DNA of 64,000 nucleotides, taken from NCBI GenBank assembly GCA_937900415.1, contig CALCEY010000009.1, positions 62,001-126,000 of the forward strand. The letters run 5' to 3'. Numbering within the stretch: the first letter of the stretch is position 1; every line of letters begins with the position of its first letter. Below, piece after piece: positions 59,828 to 64,000 of the stretch. The position numbers and the translations under genes were made by a program. The notes beneath the pieces were generated by a model. The model searched no databases, was not told where the DNA came from, and saw only the letters and a list, made by a program, of their open reading frames with translations. Source of the stretch: an uncultured Clostridia bacterium (lineage in GTDB: Bacteria > Bacillota > Clostridia > Peptostreptococcales > Anaerovoracaceae).

Positions 59828-61129
59828 TTGGATTTTTTTGATAAAAACAGCAACGAAGACAATATTAACAGCAACCGTAATATAAGCGATAGCAAGGACA
59901 ACGGCGACAGCAATCGCAGCAACGGCAGCAATGACGTACAAGCACAAAACAGCTGCATTTATACCGACAAATCCGGAAATACAAAGAACAGCTCTCGGGA
60001 CAGCAGACAAAACAACAGTCAGGGAAGTCACAGACAAGTTCAATATTACTCGAACGGTTGCTTTTCTACCGATTCCGGAAACTGTAAAGATACAGATAAA
60101 TACAAAAAAGGAGCTCCGGCTTCAAAGCAATATGGCAATAACGGTAAAAAACGCATACCGGGCTGGGCAAAAGCACTCATAATCATCGCTCTCGTAATAC
60201 TTTGTATCGGTTTTCTTGTCACAGGTTGTAACGAACTTATTTCCGTAATAGGGGCCGCACCTTCAAATGAAGTTACCACAGGCTTCGGCCATGATTATAT
60301 AGGAACGCTTTATATAGAAGGTTCCATAGATGAATACGGCACCGGAACTTATAATCATCAATATATATTAAACGCTATAGACGCAATGATATACGACGAT
60401 GATAATAAAGGACTGATTTTGTATATCAATACGCCGGGCGGTTCCGTTTACGCCTCAGACGAGGTTTATCTCAAAATAAAAGAATATCAGGAGCTCACCG
60501 GAAGACCTGTATATTCTTCAATGCAGTCTCAGGCCACTTCCGGAGGATACTATATTTCCGCGCCTTGCGACAAAATCATAGCCAACAGAAACTGCTGGAC
60601 GGGTTCAATAGGAGTTACAATGGGAAGCTTCATAGATTTAAGCGAACTTCTTGATAATCTCGGCGTCAAAACGGAAACGATTACTTCGGGAGACAACAAG
60701 GCCATGGGAAGTTCCACAGAACCCATGACAGATGAACAGCGTGCCATTTTCCAATCTTTAATAGACGAAGCTTATGAACAGTTTGTAGGCATAGTTGCCG
60801 ATGGAAGAAATATGACTGAAGCCGAAGTAAAAGAACTGGCTGACGGCAGGATATATACGGCCAAGCAAGCTTTAGACTGTGGTCTAATTGACCAAATAGG
60901 AACCTATAGCGAAGCAGCATCCGATATGATGCAAACTTATGGACTTTCAGACTGCAGCGTTGAAAATTTCCAGCCTGAAATTGGCACCGATCTGTCATCT
61001 CTTCTCGGTCTGCTTCAAGAGGAAAGCAAACAGTCAGGCGCATCAATAACCGATGCGGAAGCTATAGAAAAGCTCTTAGAACTCAACGGAACTTTCAGAG
61101 TGAGTTATATATGCAATGCAGTAAAGTAA
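59828..61129 (+). CDS. sppA: S49 signal-peptide-peptidase-like (SppA) protein
   Basis: 433 residues from TTG 59828 (GGGAGG eight bases upstream; TTG 59822 too close). The first ~105 residues are hydrophilic and rich in Asn, Ser, Asp and Gly, a low-complexity tail on the cytoplasmic side. A membrane helix (AKALIIIALVILCIGFLVTG) follows, then the S49 domain with GLILYINTPGGSVYASDE, the nucleophile Ser in QSQATSGGYYIS and the Lys in SGDNKAMGSS. SppA proteins cut leftover signal peptides in the membrane. The N-terminal extension is not a standard part of the family. Confidence 0.9.
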   Translation: MDFFDKNSNEDNINSNRNISDSKDNGDSNRSNGSNDVQAQNSCIYTDKSGNTKNSSRDSRQNNSQGSHRQVQYYSNGCFSTDSGNCKDTDKYKKGAPASKQYGNNGKKRIPGWAKALIIIALVILCIGFLVTGCNELISVIGAAPSNEVTTGFGHDYIGTLYIEGSIDEYGTGTYNHQYILNAIDAMIYDDDNKGLILYINTPGGSVYASDEVYLKIKEYQELTGRPVYSSMQSQATSGGYYISAPCDKIIANRNCWTGSIGVTMGSFIDLSELLDNLGVKTETITSGDNKAMGSSTEPMTDEQRAIFQSLIDEAYEQFVGIVADGRNMTEAEVKELADGRIYTAKQALDCGLIDQIGTYSEAASDMMQTYGLSDCSVENFQPEIGTDLSSLLGLLQEESKQSGASITDAEAIEKLLELNGTFRVSYICNAVK

Positions 61130-61276
61130 ACCACAATTCTCTTAAAATCGCCTAAAAGGAAGTCTGTCGAGCTGCTCCGCTTAAAGTATACGGTTAACCT
61201 AATTTCTGCAAAGACCGCCGAAATTATCCGGTCAGGAGAAGCTCCGTTCAGACTGCCGAAAATCTATTTCAACACC

Positions 61277-61305
61277 TTGATTTAAAGGCCTCTTCATGGT
61301 AAAAT
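61277..61305 (+). promoter_or_regulatory. scfA promoter
   Basis: TTGATT (61277-61282), 17-bp spacer, TAAAAT (61300-61305), 43 bases before the scfA start codon. Confidence 0.7.
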
Positions 61306-61347
61306 GACTTTATTACAGCAAAGATTATTAGAATGGAGACTTACATT

Positions 61348-61494
61348 ATGAAGAGAATCAAAACACTTAAAACCGCTTCCCTTTGCGAAAGCGCTAAGAA
61401 CGGCGGCTGCGGAGAATGTCAGACTTCCTGTCAGTCGGCATGCAAGACGAGCTGCGGCATCGCTAATCAAAAATGCGAGAACGAAAACAAATAG
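61348..61494 (+). CDS. scfA: SCIFF ranthipeptide precursor (six-cysteine-in-forty-five)
   Basis: 48 residues: MKRIKTLKTASLCESAKNGG, then a core CGECQTSCQSACKTSC followed by GIANQKCE. The six-Cys core is the universal clostridial SCIFF pattern. One extra Cys lies in the leader (SLCE), making seven. GGAGA lies eight bases upstream. The maturase ScfB follows after a 73-base gap with a hairpin. The mature peptide carries Cys-to-Thr thioether bridges; its biological role is not settled. Confidence 0.95.
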   Translation: MKRIKTLKTASLCESAKNGGCGECQTSCQSACKTSCGIANQKCENENK

Positions 61495-61522
61495 AAGCGT
61501 TCTGAATTATCAAATTACAGAG

Positions 61523-61541
61523 TGCCGCCGTTTTGGCGGCA
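61523..61541 (+). terminator. Attenuator-like hairpin between scfA and scfB
   Basis: TGCCGCC / GGCGGCA with a five-base loop followed by TTCTTTAT. A weak terminator here would give more precursor than maturase transcript. Confidence 0.65.
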
Positions 61542-61567
61542 TTCTTTATGTAAACGGAGGAACCGAT

Positions 61568-62950
61568 ATGGTGCATCAATATAAACTGAACAATTACAAC
61601 ATCGTGCTCGACACATGCTCAGGCGCAGTCCATTCGGTAGACCCGATAGCCTATGACATCATCGCCATGTTTCCGCTGAAAACAGAAGAAGAAATAGTTT
61701 CTGAAATCATGGCAAAATACGGCGATTCGGAAATCGAAAGCATCACCGAAGAGGAGATTCTTGAATGTATAACAGATATAAAAGAATTAAAGGCCGCAGG
61801 GCAGCTCTATACTCCTGACGTTTTTAAAGAAATGGCCGGAACTTTTAAAGAACGCAGTGGCAACGTGATAAAAGCGCTCTGCCTCCACGTGGCTCATACG
61901 TGTAATCTGAATTGCTCCTACTGCTTCGCCAGCCAGGGAAAATATTCAGGCAGCCGCGCCCTCATGAGCTTTGAGGTGGGCAAACGTGCTCTGGATTTTC
62001 TGATAGAAAATTCCGAAGGCCGAACCAATCTCGAGGTTGACTTTTTCGGCGGCGAACCGCTGATGAACTGGGACGTGGTAAAACAACTGGTTCAATACGC
62101 CCGCAGCATAGAGAAGCAATATCATAAAAATTTCCGTTTTACCCTTACAACCAACGGAATGTTGATAGACGACGATGTCATAGACTTCGCCAACAGAGAA
62201 ATGAGCAACGTAGTCCTGAGCCTTGACGGGCGAAAGGAAATCCATGACCGGCTGAGGGTAGACTATGCCGGCAACGGCAGCTACGACACTATCGTTCCGA
62301 AATTCCTTAAAATGGTTGAAGCCAGAAACGGAAAAAACTATTACATGCGAGGCACCTTCACCCACGCCAACCCTGACTTCACAAAGGACGTATTCCATAT
62401 GGCCGATCTCGGCTTTACGGAGCTTAGTATGGAGCCTGTGGTGACTTCTCCCGACGACCCTGCCGCCCTTACTCCCGAAGACATTGAAATCGTAAAGGAG
62501 CAGTACGAAATTTTAGCGCTGGAAATGCTCAAAAGGCAGAAGGAAGGAAAACCGATCACCTTCTATCACTACATGCTTGACCTCGCCAACGGTCCTTGCA
62601 TATACAAGCGAATCTCAGGCTGCGGCTCAGGCACCGAATATATGGCCGTTACGCCTCACGGAGACTTGTACCCCTGCCATCAGTTTGTGGGAGAAGAGTC
62701 TTTCAAGCTGGGCGACATCTGGAACGGAGTCACAAATAATGAGCTTAGAGATGACTTTAAAAACTGCAATGCATATTCCCGTCCCGAATGTCAGGACTGC
62801 TGGGCAAAGCTGTTCTGCTCGGGTGGTTGCGCCGCCAACGCCTATCATGCCTCCGGCTCCATCCGCGGCATATATGAAGCCGGCTGCGAATTATTTAAAA
62901 AGCGTATCGAATGTGCAATAATGATGCGCATAGCAGAAAGCGGCATGTAG
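61568..62950 (+). CDS. scfB: SCIFF maturase, radical SAM/SPASM enzyme
   Basis: 460 residues. An N-terminal precursor-recognition domain (MVHQYKLNNYNIVLDTCSGA) is followed by the radical SAM core with cluster motif CNLNCSYC near residue 117 and a C-terminal SPASM region with CGSGTEYMAVTPHGDLYPC and CQDCWAKLFCSGGCAAN binding auxiliary clusters. It installs the thioether links in ScfA. GGAGG lies seven bases before the ATG. Full length. Confidence 0.96.
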   Translation: MVHQYKLNNYNIVLDTCSGAVHSVDPIAYDIIAMFPLKTEEEIVSEIMAKYGDSEIESITEEEILECITDIKELKAAGQLYTPDVFKEMAGTFKERSGNVIKALCLHVAHTCNLNCSYCFASQGKYSGSRALMSFEVGKRALDFLIENSEGRTNLEVDFFGGEPLMNWDVVKQLVQYARSIEKQYHKNFRFTLTTNGMLIDDDVIDFANREMSNVVLSLDGRKEIHDRLRVDYAGNGSYDTIVPKFLKMVEARNGKNYYMRGTFTHANPDFTKDVFHMADLGFTELSMEPVVTSPDDPAALTPEDIEIVKEQYEILALEMLKRQKEGKPITFYHYMLDLANGPCIYKRISGCGSGTEYMAVTPHGDLYPCHQFVGEESFKLGDIWNGVTNNELRDDFKNCNAYSRPECQDCWAKLFCSGGCAANAYHASGSIRGIYEAGCELFKKRIECAIMMRIAESGM

Positions 62951-63003
62951 ACGGGCAAATCAGATTTATCCGCCTTTTACAGAGAAAATATTTCTAAACA
63001 AAT

Positions 63004-63060
63004 ACCCCGGAAATACTGACGCTTACTTTAAAAAGTTTAGCATCATATATTCTCCGGGGT
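63004..63060. terminator. Hairpin between convergent scfB and thrS
   Basis: ACCCCGG (63004-63010) pairs with CCGGGGT (63054-63060) across a long loop; T/A-rich tracts flank it on both sides. Confidence 0.55.
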
Positions 63061-63084
63061 AAAATTTTATTTCGTTAATACGAT

Positions 63085-64000
63085 TTACATCTTCTTTGTT
63101 CTGATTTCATCAAGAAGTTTTTCCGTAAAGGCTTCTACCGTCATCTCTCCCAGCTCGCCCTCTTTGCCGGAACGAACTGAAAGCGTGCCGCTTTCGACCT
63201 CTTTTTCTCCTATTACGCACATGTAGCTGACTCTTTCGTTTCTCGCCTCTCTCAGCTTATACCCTATCTTTTCGTTTCTTACGTCGGCTTCGACCCTGAG
63301 TCCTGCTTTCTCAAGCCGCTCTTTCAGCTCAACAGCGTAATCGGCAAACTTCTCGGTCACCGTCATAAGCCTTACCTGAACAGGCGCAAGCCAAAGAGGG
63401 AATTTTCCCGCACAGTGCTCTGTAAGTATTCCTATGAATCTTTCGATCGAACCGAAAATTACTCGGTGTATCATTATAGGGCGATGCTTCTCGCCGTCAG
63501 GCCCTACGTACGTAAGGTCAAAACGCTGAGGCATCTGTAAATCCAGCTGAATGGTGCCGCACTGCCACGTTCTTCCGATGGAATCTTGGAGATGGAAGTC
63601 CAGCTTAGGGCCGTAGAAAGCTCCGTCTCCTTCGTTTATCACGAAAGGCACTCCCATTTCTTCTATAGCGTTTCTAAGCGCATTCTCGGCCATTTCCCAC
63701 TCTTCATCGGTTCCCATGGAATCCTCGGGTCTTGTGGAAAGCTCCACATGATAGTCAAAGCCGAACATCTTATACACATCGTCGCAGAACTGAGCTACAT
63801 TTTTAATTTCTTCGTTCACCTGCTCCGGAAGCATGAAGATATGCGAGTCGTCCTGAGTAAAGGTTCTTACTCTCATAAGACCGTGCAAAGCGCCCGAAAG
63901 CTCATGTCTGTGAACCTGTCCCAGCTCTCCGCAGCGAAGCGGAAACTCTCTGTATGACCAAAGCTTACGTTTGTAAACAAGCATGGAGCCCGGACAATTC
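63085..64000 (-). CDS. thrS: Threonyl-tRNA synthetase, C-terminal ~305 residues (runs off window)
   Basis: The frame is open through base 64000, where it reads NCPGSMLVYK, the class II motif with the zinc-ligand Cys. Motif 2 follows (RCGELGQVHRHELSGALHGL, RVRTFTQDDSHIFM), motif 3 HRVIFGSIERFIGIL, and a C-terminal anticodon-binding domain (PVQVRLMTVTEKFADYAVEL). The Met at 63984 is internal, not a start. It charges tRNA-Thr. The N-terminal TGS and editing domains, and any T-box leader, lie beyond the window. Confidence 0.97.
   Translation of the reverse strand, partial: NCPGSMLVYKRKLWSYREFPLRCGELGQVHRHELSGALHGLMRVRTFTQDDSHIFMLPEQVNEEIKNVAQFCDDVYKMFGFDYHVELSTRPEDSMGTDEEWEMAENALRNAIEEMGVPFVINEGDGAFYGPKLDFHLQDSIGRTWQCGTIQLDLQMPQRFDLTYVGPDGEKHRPIMIHRVIFGSIERFIGILTEHCAGKFPLWLAPVQVRLMTVTEKFADYAVELKERLEKAGLRVEADVRNEKIGYKLREARNERVSYMCVIGEKEVESGTLSVRSGKEGELGEMTVEAFTEKLLDEIRTKKM

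Overview
The window looks like a low-to-mid GC Gram-positive anaerobe of the class Clostridia. The clearest signs are the SCIFF precursor peptide with its radical SAM maturase (scfA/scfB), RqcH, the ylxM-ffh-rpsP-khpA-rimM-trmD block, and a sepF-yggT-divIVA-lspA cell-division cluster. Gram-positive antibiotic-response modules (RR/HK/ABC, YtrA-type GntR/ABC) fit this. A family-level guess (Eubacteriales family XIII relatives) is only inference. I found no rRNA, tRNA or CRISPR array.

Layout. (1) 1-7.95 kb is an AT-rich accessory island on the minus strand: two antimicrobial-peptide-type ABC transporter/two-component modules and, at its edge, a scar where a small mobile-element-type ORF is fused to the tail of an M23 peptidase gene. 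(2) 8.0-10.0 kb holds rpsB-tsf with a promoter and a long leader. (3) 10.0-13.3 kb is a second accessory patch: a Fic AMPylase and a Schlafen/AlbA_2-domain protein in one operon under a promoter overlapped by a paired palindromic operator, plus an LD-carboxypeptidase pseudogene. (4) 13.5-21.3 kb is a ten-gene Mrp/Mbh-type cation-proton antiporter operon with three large MrpD/NuoN-type subunits and no hydrogenase genes. (5) 21.4-25.4 kb is a GT2-GtrA-YfhO operon matching the three-component polyprenyl-phosphate-sugar system for lipoteichoic acid glycosylation. (6) 25.7-28.2 kb holds a VanRS-like two-component system and a stand-alone LytTR regulator. (7) 28.5-43.1 kb is housekeeping: rpoZ, gmk, yicC, rqcH, a YjiH transporter, rluD, lspA, divIVA, yggT, sepF, yggS, a HlyD-like protein, trmD, rimM, khpA, rpsP, ffh, ylxM.

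(8) 43.2-54.6 kb is the most unusual part: a compact tail-only phage locus. It encodes a divergent XRE repressor and ImmA-like protease, a tail tube, tail-assembly chaperones joined by a -1 frameshift site, a holin, a short tape measure, distal-tail and hub proteins, a large receptor-binding fibre and an amidase. No capsid, portal, terminase, integrase or replication gene is present. That is the gene set expected of a non-contractile (F-type) tailocin. Two paralogous membrane-protein genes are inserted in it on the opposite strand, each behind a duplicated 39-bp promoter segment.

(9) 54.6-64.0 kb holds a BaiN/HI0933-type flavoprotein, a ytrA-type GntR/ABC operon with an operator in its promoter, an S49 peptidase with an unusual Asn/Ser-rich N-terminus, scfA-scfB, and the C-terminal part of thrS running off the window.
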